From NCBI RefSeq assembly GCF_003337375.1, contig NZ_QPJD01000016.1, positions 105,217 through 169,216 of the forward strand: 64,000 nt of DNA, read 5' to 3'. The notes under the pieces are model-generated. The model was not told where the DNA came from. It did not search any database and saw nothing but the letters and a program-made list of their open reading frames with translations. Below are positions 25,594 through 33,468 of this stretch, piece after piece; position 1 is the stretch's first letter; each line of letters opens with the position of its first letter. Made by a program: the position numbers and the translations under genes. This DNA is from Paenibacillus prosopidis (GTDB lineage Bacteria > Bacillota > Bacilli > Paenibacillales > Paenibacillaceae).

Positions 25594-26644
25594 CAGAAGA
25601 CCTCGCTTTCTTGCGTTTAATGAAAGAATAAGTTAGTTTTGCTGATACGAATAAGATAAGCACCGCTTGTATAATGCTCGATACCTCGAGCGGCACATCC
25701 GTATTCCGTTCCATCCCCATCCCGCCGGTTTGCAGCGCGGCCAGCAATACAGCCGCTATCGCCGTTCCGAGCGGATGCGAGCCTGCAAGCAGCGTCGCCA
25801 TAATTCCTGACCATGCATAACCAGGGGTAGTCAAAGCACCGTCCAAATAGCGATACTGCGTACCCAACACCTCAACGGAGCCTGCCAAACCGGCAAAACC
25901 GCCGCTCACGAACATGCTTAGCATCATCAGCTTCCCCCGCTGCACGCCGCCATAACCGGCAAACAACGGATTGCCGCCCAGCATCCGGATTTCATAGCCT
26001 TTGACCGTATATCTCATGAATAAGAACAGCAGCACCGCTCCAACCGCTGCAAAAATAAATCCGCCATGCAGGCTCATTCCTTTGAATAGCTTAGGCAGCC
26101 ATGCCGCCTGATCGATCATAACCGTCTGAGCCATAGCAGCCGAGCCTGTCCGGTCCATCAACGGATAAGAAACAAGGTAACCGGCAAATAACGTTGCGAT
26201 ATAATTAAGAAGCAAAGTCGTAATGAGCAAATTCATACGGAATCTGGCGTCCAGCCAGCCAGCTAAAGCCGACCATATTCCCCCGGAAATAATTCCTGCG
26301 ATAATAGCTGCCGTCAGCTTAAACCAGCCGGGTCCCGGTAAATAAATGGCTGTTAAAGCAGCGCTTAATGCGCCGAGAACCATCTGTCCTTCCGAGCCCA
26401 TGTTGAAAAATCCGGCGCGAAACGCAAGCGCGACGCCTAGTCCGATCAGGATGATTGGCGTAGCCCTGCTTAAAGTATTCGTGAAAAAATAAAAGCTTCC
26501 GAATGCGCCTTTCCACATTTCAGCGTATGTCTCTATTACCGAGCCGCCGACGATCGCGATCGCAATTGCGCCGGCTGCAAGACCGACGATTACAGCCAAA
26601 AGCGGCTGCAGCAGCGAGCGTCCGTATTGTACCAGCTTATCCAA
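25577..26644 (-). CDS. nupP: Nucleoside ABC importer permease (NupP-like)
   Basis: Membrane protein of 355 residues, with ALAFRAGFFNMGSEGQMVLGAL (the family motif) and about nine to ten helices. The start codon is TTG at 26644 with GGAGG nine bases before it, and it overlaps the ATPase gene by eight bases, so translation is coupled. It pairs with the NupQ-like permease. Confidence 0.88.
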   Translation of the reverse strand: MDKLVQYGRSLLQPLLAVIVGLAAGAIAIAIVGGSVIETYAEMWKGAFGSFYFFTNTLSRATPIILIGLGVALAFRAGFFNMGSEGQMVLGALSAALTAIYLPGPGWFKLTAAIIAGIISGGIWSALAGWLDARFRMNLLITTLLLNYIATLFAGYLVSYPLMDRTGSAAMAQTVMIDQAAWLPKLFKGMSLHGGFIFAAVGAVLLFLFMRYTVKGYEIRMLGGNPLFAGYGGVQRGKLMMLSMFVSGGFAGLAGSVEVLGTQYRYLDGALTTPGYAWSGIMATLLAGSHPLGTAIAAVLLAALQTGGMGMERNTDVPLEVSSIIQAVLILFVSAKLTYSFIKRKKARSSDGAAI

Positions 26645-28148
26645 CCGCTTTTCCTCCTGCCATTAACAAACTAATTTGCTCCTCCGTAGCCGCATTCGCT
26701 GCAAGCTCGCCGACGATCCGCCCTTCGAACATGACCAAAATACGGTCCGACAGCTTTAATATTTCCGTCAGCTCTGATGAAACGAGCAAAATCGCCCCGC
26801 GTTCTTCGCGCTTCTTGAGCAGCTCGCCATGAATAATTTCCATAGCGCCGACATCGACACCGCGCGTCGGCTCAGCCGCGATAAGAAACGGCGTATTCTG
26901 CGCCAGCTCGCGTGCAACGATAAGCTTCTGCAGATTGCCGCCGGATAAATATTGCGCTTTCGTTGCCAAGGAGCCCGTTTTAATACCGAACCTATGCACC
27001 CATTCGGCAACCATGCCGCGGATACTCGATCCGCGCAATATGCCATACTTCTGATGCTTGCCTGCGTGTCCCATCAATCCGTTCTCCGTCACCGTCGCAT
27101 CCTTCGCGACGCCCCATTGATAACGGTCCTCCGGAATATGCGCCAAGCCGCGATCGCGGATCGTTTGCACGGGAGCGCCTGTCACGTCTGTGCCGCGCAG
27201 CTTCACAGCTCCCCCATCCAGCTTCATTAATCCGGAAATAGCTTGTAAAAGCTCCGATTGCCCATTTCCGGATATACCGGCAATACCGACGATTTCCCCT
27301 TCGTTCACGCGCAGACTGACATCGTCCAGCAGCGGCTTCGTCTTATCGCCGCGTATCGAGACGTTCGAAACCTCCAGCACGGGCTCGCCCGGAACCGTAT
27401 CGTTTCGGGTTATATGTATTAAGTCCCGGCCCACCATGAGTCTTGAAAGATGTTCCGCATCCGTGTCAGCAGCGTCAACCGTACCAGTCACCTTACCGTC
27501 GCGCAGCACCGTAATGCGATCCGCGACTTCCATAACTTCCTGCAGCTTATGACTGATCAAAATAAAGCTTTTTCCTTGACGCGCTAACGCCTTAATCGCG
27601 ACAAGCAGCTCTTTCACCTCAAGCGGCGTCAATACGCCCGTAGGCTCGTCCAATATAATGATTTCCGCTCCCTGATGAAGCACCTTCAAGATCTCTACCC
27701 GCTGTTGAACGCCGAGTGAGCATTCCCCGATTTTTTGCCAAGGATCCACCGGCATGCCGTATTGTTTGCCGAGCCGCTCGGCTTCCGCCGCTGCCGCCTT
27801 ACGATTGAAGCCGATCGCCTTGGAAGGCTCCCTGCCAATGACAATATTCTCGGCAATCGTAAAGGAAGGGAACAGCATAAAATGCTGGTGCACCATCCCG
27901 ATTTTGTTCTGGATCGCATCGGTAGGGCTGGCGAAAGAAACCGTCTTGCCCTCCAGCTTGATTTCGCCGCTTGTCGGACTTTCCATCCCGTACAAAATAC
28001 GCATCAGCGTCGTTTTGCCGGCTCCGTTCTCGCCGACGAGCGCATGAATTTCCCCTTTGCGCAGCGTAAAATGAACGCCGCTATTGGCGGTCACGCTTCC
28101 ATATGACTTTGTAATGCTGTTCATTTGCAGCAGCATACAGACGTTCAT
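26637..28148 (-). CDS. nupO: Nucleoside ABC importer ATPase, two nucleotide-binding domains (NupO-like)
   Basis: Protein of 503 residues with two ABC modules. Module one has Walker A GENGAGKTT, signature CSLGVQQRVEI and Walker B IIILDEPTGVL. Module two has the degenerate loop GISGNGQSE, signature LSGGNLQKLIV and AAEPTRGVD. This arrangement is shared by sugar and nucleoside importers. Start ATG 28148 with GGGAGG just upstream; a second ATG four codons later is possible. A hairpin in the 106-base gap after the lipoprotein gene may set the ratio of the two products. Confidence 0.9.
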   Translation of the reverse strand: MNVCMLLQMNSITKSYGSVTANSGVHFTLRKGEIHALVGENGAGKTTLMRILYGMESPTSGEIKLEGKTVSFASPTDAIQNKIGMVHQHFMLFPSFTIAENIVIGREPSKAIGFNRKAAAAEAERLGKQYGMPVDPWQKIGECSLGVQQRVEILKVLHQGAEIIILDEPTGVLTPLEVKELLVAIKALARQGKSFILISHKLQEVMEVADRITVLRDGKVTGTVDAADTDAEHLSRLMVGRDLIHITRNDTVPGEPVLEVSNVSIRGDKTKPLLDDVSLRVNEGEIVGIAGISGNGQSELLQAISGLMKLDGGAVKLRGTDVTGAPVQTIRDRGLAHIPEDRYQWGVAKDATVTENGLMGHAGKHQKYGILRGSSIRGMVAEWVHRFGIKTGSLATKAQYLSGGNLQKLIVARELAQNTPFLIAAEPTRGVDVGAMEIIHGELLKKREERGAILLVSSELTEILKLSDRILVMFEGRIVGELAANAATEEQISLLMAGGKAVG

Positions 28149-28223
28149 CTCCCTCCCATTCGCATTCGCAAAACAAAAGAACCGCTCCCTCTATTTGCCA
28201 AGGAAGCCCATTCAACGAGCAAA

Positions 28224-28245
28224 CCGGCTGCATGGTAGCAGCCGG
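28224..28245 (-). terminator. Intercistronic hairpin between BMP lipoprotein and ATPase
   Basis: CCGGCTGC and GCAGCCGG form an 8-bp stem with a 6-base loop (ATGGTA). The T run is very short, so partial termination or protection of the upstream mRNA is more likely than full termination. Confidence 0.6.
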
Positions 28246-28254
28246 CATCATTTT

Positions 28255-29313
28255 TTATTGAGCTAACGGGTTTTCTACAACGATTTTACCAGATTTAATG
28301 TCTTCTGCGATAGCTTTAACCTTGTCGACATTTTCTTGGCCAATGAATGCGTTAAGCGGCGCTTTGCTTTCTCTCGTTACGTATGTGAGACCAACGCCGT
28401 CTTCCTTCAAGCCGTAGTCTGCTGCTTCGTATTCGAACGTTCCTTCAACAAATGCTTTTACGGTTTCATAAGCAACAGCGTCAGTACCTTTCAATTGCGA
28501 GAGCACGATATGCTCAGGATCTTCTTCATTACGGTCCGTATCTTGTCCGGAAGCGTAGAAGCCTTTTTCCTTCGCGGCTTCGAATACGCCGTTATCGCCA
28601 ACCGCTGCCATACCTGCGATATAGTCTGCGCCTTTCGAATGCTGTAGCAGCGCAAGCTCTTTCCCTTTTACCGGATCCGTGAAGCTGCCTACGTAGTTAA
28701 CAAGGAACTGTGCGTTAGGATTCGTGCTTTTCAAGCCTTGCTCAAATCCAGAAGTGTATTTTTTAAGCAGCGGTGCGTCCATTGCAACTACAGCACCGAC
28801 AATATTTGTTTTGGTAGCAAGACCGGCTAAAGCGCCCATCAGGTAAGCCGCTTCGTGCTCACGGAACACGACGCTGCGAACGTTCGGCAAGTCAACGACC
28901 GTATCGATAATGGCGAAGGGCTTGTCCGGATTTTCCGCAGCTACTTTTTTGAGCGCATCTTCCGCTTGGAAGGTAGCCGTTATGATTAGGTCGTAATCTT
29001 CCGCAACCGTGGCGCGCAGGTTCTGTTCGAAACCGGCAGGGTCGGTCGATTCAATCGTTTTTACTTCAGCGCCAAACTCTGCGCCTGCTTTTTTGAAGCC
29101 TTCATCCATCAGTACGAAAAACTTGTTAACGCCGATTTTTTCAGGTAAAACGAGTGCGATTTTCTGTTTTTCTTTTGTCTCGCCCGCTGCATTATTTGTT
29201 GCAGCGCTGTTACCCGCTGTATTTCCGGCATCATTCTTGTTGTTGGAACCGCAAGCCGCGACAATCGCAACCATTAAAAACAACGATACTGCCAAAGCAA
29301 TAGCCTTTTTCAT
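28255..29313 (-). CDS. nupN: BMP-family nucleoside-binding lipoprotein (NupN-like)
   Basis: Protein of 352 residues with a lipoprotein signal peptide ending VAAC (Cys21), then an Asn/Ala-rich linker and a periplasmic-binding fold of the BMP/PnrA family: KIALVLPEKIGVNKFFVLMDEGFKKAG, IITATFQAEDAL, EHEAAYLMGALAG. Such proteins deliver nucleosides to the ABC permeases encoded just downstream. GGGGAG precedes the ATG. It is the first gene of the run and has a good sigma-A promoter. Confidence 0.92.
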   Translation of the reverse strand: MKKAIALAVSLFLMVAIVAACGSNNKNDAGNTAGNSAATNNAAGETKEKQKIALVLPEKIGVNKFFVLMDEGFKKAGAEFGAEVKTIESTDPAGFEQNLRATVAEDYDLIITATFQAEDALKKVAAENPDKPFAIIDTVVDLPNVRSVVFREHEAAYLMGALAGLATKTNIVGAVVAMDAPLLKKYTSGFEQGLKSTNPNAQFLVNYVGSFTDPVKGKELALLQHSKGADYIAGMAAVGDNGVFEAAKEKGFYASGQDTDRNEEDPEHIVLSQLKGTDAVAYETVKAFVEGTFEYEAADYGLKEDGVGLTYVTRESKAPLNAFIGQENVDKVKAIAEDIKSGKIVVENPLAQ

Positions 29314-29354
29314 CGAAATCTCCCCTATATAATTGATTGTATTAATTCCTTCTT

Positions 29355-29383
29355 ATCCTAGTGATTTTATCGGAATTTGTCAA
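29355..29383 (-). promoter_or_regulatory. Promoter of the nucleoside importer operon
   Basis: On the minus strand TTGACA (29383-29378), 17 bases, then TAGGAT (29360-29355). The expected start point is about 35 bases before the lipoprotein start codon. Confidence 0.7.
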
Positions 29384-29421
29384 CCTAAATAAATTCAACA
29401 AATTTCTAGTTAATTTTACAC

Positions 29422-29438
29422 TAAAACGATTCGTTTTA
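29422..29438. promoter_or_regulatory. Perfect 17-base palindrome upstream of the importer promoter
   Basis: TAAAACGA-T-TCGTTTTA is a perfect inverted repeat centred about 80 bases before the predicted start point. The AACG..CGTT core recalls LacI-family operators, but the odd-length centre and far-upstream place make the identity open. Confidence 0.5.
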
Positions 29439-29559
29439 ATAATACATTATTTAAACAGTCACGAATTTGTAACATCCTTTTACATGACTTGACTTATGCT
29501 ATTCGCGAGATTAATTGGGAAATGTGAGAATCTATGTTTCAGGATTCAGCTAGCTTATC

Positions 29560-29640
29560 GGGTGCGGGTGCGGGTCGGGTGCGGGTCGGGTGCGGGTCGG
29601 GTGTGGGTGCGGGTGCGGATGCGGGTGCGGGTGCGGGTGC
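29560..29640 (+). repeat. GGGTGC hexamer tandem array
   Basis: About 13 units of GGGTGC with variants GGGTC, GGGTGT and GGATGC run without interruption. The plus strand carries many GGG triplets in short spacing and could fold as a G-quadruplex. The array abuts copy B of the family-1 repeat, whose first hexamer has the same sequence. Confidence 0.9.
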
Positions 29641-29821
29641 GGACATAGGATTCGCTATTTGTGTGAAAGAGGCCTAAAATGCAAACTGTGCGGACATAGG
29701 ATCTGCTATACGCCTTTAAATGCACTTAAAATTAACTGTTTACGTCAAATAACCGATTCAATGTCCACAAGTACCTCAAAAGAGGGGCAAAACGGATAAA
29801 TAACGTTCCCAATGTCCGCGT
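29634..29821 (+). repeat. Intergenic repeat, family 1, copy B (longest)
   Basis: Its first 70 bases match copy A and its last 130 bases match copy C, so this copy links both halves. It contains GCGGACATAGGATTCGCTAT, a second GCGGACATAGGAT 51 bases on, then GTACCTCAAAAGAGGG and CGGATAAATAACG, and ends with CAATGTCCGC. Confidence 0.8.
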
Positions 29822-29935
29822 TGGCCTGCCATGGATCCGTTTCGATTATACATTGTGACGGTTGCTAATCGGAAGGACGCTCATCGAAGACGGAATTCCT
29901 ATTAGATGGTACGAATTGCAGAAAGTCATGTACAT

Positions 29936-29975
29936 CAAAAAAGCAATCCGCGAAGGACTGCCCAGTCGGATTGCT
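29936..29975 (-). terminator. Terminator of the marR-MFS operon
   Basis: AGCAATCCG (29942-29950) pairs with CGGATTGCT (29967-29975), and the minus strand continues into TTTTTT. Confidence 0.85.
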
Positions 29976-29980
29976 GTCTT

Positions 29981-30028
29981 GTTATTGATGCTGTTATTGA
30001 TGCTGTTATTGATGCTGTTATTCATGCG
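29981..30028 (-). repeat. 12-bp tandem repeat overlapping a stop codon
   Basis: Three exact copies of GTTATTGATGCT (29981-30016) and one imperfect copy follow each other. The last copy contains the TAA stop of the MFS gene on the minus strand. Because the period is a multiple of three, every unit repeats an in-frame TAA. Confidence 0.9.
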
Positions 30029-31637
30029 CTAAGCGCTTAGGTCCACTTTCATCCGGTTCCGTGCTTGCAGGTCGCTTTTGCGAGGTACGGAGCGGAATTG
30101 CTTTTATAAACCACGTTAAGATGAAACCAGCGATTAATATAACCGCTCCTGTAAGGAAGACGCTTGATAACGCGCCGCTTAGCGCTTCGCGCATAAACAT
30201 TACTAGCTGATCAAACATCGGCTGCCCCCCTTCAGACAAGCGGCTTCTCATCTGCTCCAGCTTTCCGGGATCAAGCAGTATTTGCGGATCATTAAGCTCC
30301 TTCAGCAGTGTTGCGTCAGCAGCAGGAATAACCTGCAGCCCGTCCGCTGCGTTTTTGTCCGCTGTCATTTTAGATATAAGCGTATGGGACAAAATCGTCG
30401 ACATAACCGATACGCCGATCGTTCCGCCAAGAGTACGGAACAGCTGCGACGACGAGGTTGCAACTCCCAGCATTTTCGTATCGACCGCGTTTTGCACCGT
30501 TAATGTAAATACAGGCATCGCCATGCCGAGGCCAAGACCAGTAATGATCATATTGATAATAACCGTAAACGTTGTTGTGTCGGTACTCATAAAGGATAGA
30601 AGATACATACCCGCCCCCATCGTCAACGTGCCGAATAATGCAAACCCTTTATATTTTCCCGTTTTCGTCGTAAGTTGACCGCAGACTGCGCTTGCTACAA
30701 CCATACTGAGCATCATCGGCATCGTAATGAAGCCTGACAGCGAAGCGGAAGTGCCCATTACTCCTTGAATAAACCATGGCATATACATGATCGCTCCGAA
30801 CATGCCTGCGCCCAGCAGGAAGCCAGCCAAATTAGATACGGTAAAAATACTGTTGCGGAATAAATGCATCGGAAGAACCGGACTCTTCACTTTCAGTTCA
30901 GTAAAGATGAACAAAATTAATGCAACCATCGCGCCGCCAAATAGCAGCAGGATCGTGCCGGAGCCCCAATCATACTTCGAGCCGGCCCAGCTAAACGCCA
31001 GCAGCATAGGCACCATCGTCAGCGTGAGGAACAAAGAGCCCAAATAGTCGACAGTTTCGCCCGTTTTCCGTTCTGTCTTCGGAAACATAAACAAAATCAT
31101 AAAAAACGCGATAAAGCCGAACGGCAGGAACACCCAGAACACCCAATGCCACTCCGTATGATCGACGATATAACCGCCTAAGGTAGGACCAAATAAGCTT
31201 GATAGACCGAACGCCCCCGACATAATTCCCGTCCAGCGTCCTCTCTCGCGGGGTGAGAACAAATCGCCGACTGCTGAAAATGCGGTCGACATAATCATCC
31301 CGCCGCCAAGCCCTTGAATACCGCGGTACATAATGAGCTGTACGATATCATGCGAAGTGCCGCACAAGAATGAGCCTACCAGAAAGAGACCGATGCCGGT
31401 CAAAATAAACGGCTTGCGTCCATAGATGTCAGACAGCTTTCCGACCAGTATCGTTGTAATGCTTGAAGTCAGCATGTAAACGGTGAATACCCAGCTGTAA
31501 TATTCCATACCGCCGAGCCGCTCGATAATGCGCGGCAGCGCCGTGCTGACGATCGTCTGGTTTAATGCAGCAAATAACATTGCAGCGATGACAGCAATCA
31601 TAATCGTCGTTTTTTTTCTGCTATCCAAGTGCTCCAT
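30018..31637 (-). CDS. DHA2-family multidrug exporter (EmrB/QacA type, 14 helices)
   Basis: Membrane protein of 539 residues. Conserved motifs of the family are present: GKLSDIYGRKPFILTG (loop 2-3), RGIQGLGGGMIMS and SGAFGLSSLFGPTLGGYIVD (motif C). Length and the hydropathy pattern suggest 14 helices. Such proteins use the proton gradient to expel drugs and dyes. The start overlaps the stop of the MarR gene by one base (TAATG). Regulation by that repressor is the obvious inference. Confidence 0.93.
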   Translation of the reverse strand: MEHLDSRKKTTIMIAVIAAMLFAALNQTIVSTALPRIIERLGGMEYYSWVFTVYMLTSSITTILVGKLSDIYGRKPFILTGIGLFLVGSFLCGTSHDIVQLIMYRGIQGLGGGMIMSTAFSAVGDLFSPRERGRWTGIMSGAFGLSSLFGPTLGGYIVDHTEWHWVFWVFLPFGFIAFFMILFMFPKTERKTGETVDYLGSLFLTLTMVPMLLAFSWAGSKYDWGSGTILLLFGGAMVALILFIFTELKVKSPVLPMHLFRNSIFTVSNLAGFLLGAGMFGAIMYMPWFIQGVMGTSASLSGFITMPMMLSMVVASAVCGQLTTKTGKYKGFALFGTLTMGAGMYLLSFMSTDTTTFTVIINMIITGLGLGMAMPVFTLTVQNAVDTKMLGVATSSSQLFRTLGGTIGVSVMSTILSHTLISKMTADKNAADGLQVIPAADATLLKELNDPQILLDPGKLEQMRSRLSEGGQPMFDQLVMFMREALSGALSSVFLTGAVILIAGFILTWFIKAIPLRTSQKRPASTEPDESGPKRLAHE

Positions 31638-32098
31638 TACCGTTCATCCTCTCCGGCTGCTTCCATATTCCCTCTCATTTGCTCAAACAGCCGCAGACCT
31701 TGTGCCATGTCCTCCTCCGACATCCCATCGAACAGCTTAAGCATGAGCTTTTCTCTAACTGTCTCGATTAGGTTGACGCTCTTCAGCCCTTCTTCAGTAA
31801 TGTCGAGCATGACGACCCGCCGATCCTGTTCGCCGCGCTCGCGTTTAATATAACCAAGCTCGATTAAACGGTCTGCTATCCCGGTCACGCCGCCACTCGT
31901 AATGTGGAGCTGCTCCGCAAGTGCGGATGCCTTCTGCGCACCTGATTGGGCTAATATAGTGAGCATTCTCCCATGCGTCATCCCAAGTCCATGCACATTA
32001 TAGTTGTTCCATTCCGCATGTATTAATCTCCGCACCTGACGGAACGATTCGTCCAACCGCTTCATTAAGGCTAACTTCTCTACGTTGAATTCGTCCAT
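31637..32098 (-). CDS. MarR-family transcriptional regulator
   Basis: Protein of 153 residues with a winged helix: HGLGMTHGRMLTILAQSG, KASALAEQLHITSGGVTGIADRLIELGYIKRERGEQDRRVVMLDITEEG, and dimerising helices at both ends. The DRR wing is clear. AAGGTGGTG precedes the ATG. It is translationally coupled to a drug exporter and most likely represses both genes through the palindrome over the promoter. Confidence 0.93.
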   Translation of the reverse strand: MDEFNVEKLALMKRLDESFRQVRRLIHAEWNNYNVHGLGMTHGRMLTILAQSGAQKASALAEQLHITSGGVTGIADRLIELGYIKRERGEQDRRVVMLDITEEGLKSVNLIETVREKLMLKLFDGMSEEDMAQGLRLFEQMRGNMEAAGEDER

Positions 32099-32114
32099 TC
32101 TTGCACCACCTTAT

Positions 32115-32174
32115 ACTTTACTCCTAAATATCTTACTACTAAAGTATTATAATTATTCATCCGGATTGCGTCAA
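32115..32174 (-). promoter_or_regulatory. marR promoter with overlapping palindrome
   Basis: On the minus strand TTGACG (32174-32169), 17 bases, TATAAT (32151-32146). A 31-base imperfect palindrome (ACTTTA...TAAAGT, 32115-32145, 10 of 15 pairs matched) covers the predicted start point, which fits a MarR operator. Confidence 0.7.
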
Positions 32175-32501
32175 TCATTGCTTCTACACTGCAAAAAAAT
32201 CCGATTCACTCTAAAAATAATGGCGAAAAGGACGTACCTGCTTCAAACTTATCTATTATCTGCAATAGTGGTAAAAAAACGTTATCTACTTCAAACTCCT
32301 CCATTTGTCTGCAATAACGATCATTGTAGGCGTTATAACTATCTTTTCGAGCATAATGCGGTAAAGCGGTATAATGCTTAAGTAACGCCTAAATTGACCG
32401 TTATTTTCCTACTATCTCACATTTTTATCACTATAACGCCCTTTTTTACCGTTACCCTACCTCGGTCTTCAGCCATGCTGTGTCCCGTTAGCTGATCAAA
32501 T
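32175..32501. repeat. Intergenic stretch with family-2 repeats
   Basis: Two copies of a unit beginning CTTCAAACT and containing TCTGCAATA start at 32241 and 32289, 48 bases apart. The pattern ATAACG or GTTAT recurs several times in the following 150 bases. I see no gene here. Confidence 0.6.
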
Positions 32502-32544
32502 AAAAAAGCCATCTCCAGGCGATAGATAGCCTTAGAGACAGCTT
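32502..32544 (-). terminator. Terminator of the urease operon
   Basis: AAGCCATCTC pairs with two mismatches to GAGACAGCTT, inner AGGC/GCCT closes the loop, and the minus strand ends in TTTTTTA. Confidence 0.75.
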
Positions 32545-32592
32545 ATAAGTTTGCTCATGCTCATAATTAATTAGGTTGCTTTTACAAAAAAA

Positions 32593-33468
32593 TCATCCCT
32601 GCAAAAAACGAAGCGGCGGCTTGCCGAGCACTCCTGCTCTTGCTGTCTGCCAAATCTCCCGCATAAGCTGCTGAAGCGGCCATGCGCCTGTCGATGCGGC
32701 GGATACGGCAACGCCAAACCGGTGCGTAAGCGAAGCGCCTGCAACAACGGGATGACCGCCGGGTGCGGCATAGCTGTCCAGAGTCTGCTGCAGCTGCTCT
32801 AGATGCATACTGTTTACGCGGTCAGAGAAAACGTAAAACGTCGCCCAGTGCGTCATCTCATCCCAGCAGCCCGGGGCATGAATGGATTGTCGCGACGGTT
32901 CAATTCGCTGCTGCTGCGAGAAAATAAGCTCATCGCCGTAACGAACCGAAAGCGCGTTGCGGTAGCAGCGGTAATCGAAACGTTCACCGCGGAGCGTTCT
33001 TCCCGGACAAAGCACATCGGCCTGCATCCAAACCGCTCCTGCTAGCAGCTGCACATGCGTTTCATTTTGAAATGCCGCACTTTTATACAGCATGACCGGC
33101 TCAGGCATATGTTCAACGACTGCGTTCTCTTCCAAATAAAAAGTCTGGTACATGGACGAACCGCCGCCCGGCCTGCTCGGATGCACCTTCATATACGATT
33201 GATTCGTTATCATGACATGCGAGTCTCGGTCCGATGTCCATTCCAATTCGTATCGGTCGCCATCAAGCAAGCCCGGCGATACATCCATTACGATAACGCC
33301 GAGCTGGCCGTCAAGCGGAAATGCTTTGGCAATTTTGATCGGTGCTGTGTGATATTTATGGTTAACTATCGTTTGTCCGCCGCGACTGGCGAATGAGGTT
33401 CGCAGCACCGACGTTCGTGTAATTGGACTATCGGCTCCGACCGGCCCAACAAGCAGAGAACGATCCAT
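32593..33468 (-). CDS. ureD: Urease accessory protein UreD (UreH)
   Basis: Protein of 291 residues. It has the UreD pattern: KIAKAFPLDGQLGVIVMDVSPGLLDGDRYELEW, HVMITNQSYMKVHPSRPGGGSSMYQTFYLEENAVVEHMPEPVMLYKSAAF. UreD forms the scaffold that binds apo-urease with UreF and UreG and passes nickel to it. The start ATG overlaps the ureG stop by one base. It is the last gene of the operon. Confidence 0.93.
   Translation of the reverse strand: MDRSLLVGPVGADSPITRTSVLRTSFASRGGQTIVNHKYHTAPIKIAKAFPLDGQLGVIVMDVSPGLLDGDRYELEWTSDRDSHVMITNQSYMKVHPSRPGGGSSMYQTFYLEENAVVEHMPEPVMLYKSAAFQNETHVQLLAGAVWMQADVLCPGRTLRGERFDYRCYRNALSVRYGDELIFSQQQRIEPSRQSIHAPGCWDEMTHWATFYVFSDRVNSMHLEQLQQTLDSYAAPGGHPVVAGASLTHRFGVAVSAASTGAWPLQQLMREIWQTARAGVLGKPPLRFLQG

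Noticed and set aside
29314..29520. Purine riboswitch in front of the nucleoside importer
   Set aside because: No three-stem purine aptamer core could be found, and the promoter starts only about 35 bases before the gene.
29560..29640. Possible CRISPR or minisatellite coding repeat
   Set aside because: Units are six bases with no spacers, and no cas genes are present.
29590..29799. Plus-strand frame of 69 codons starting in the hexamer array
   Set aside because: Translation of GGGTGC repeats and family-1 repeat DNA; no ribosome binding site.
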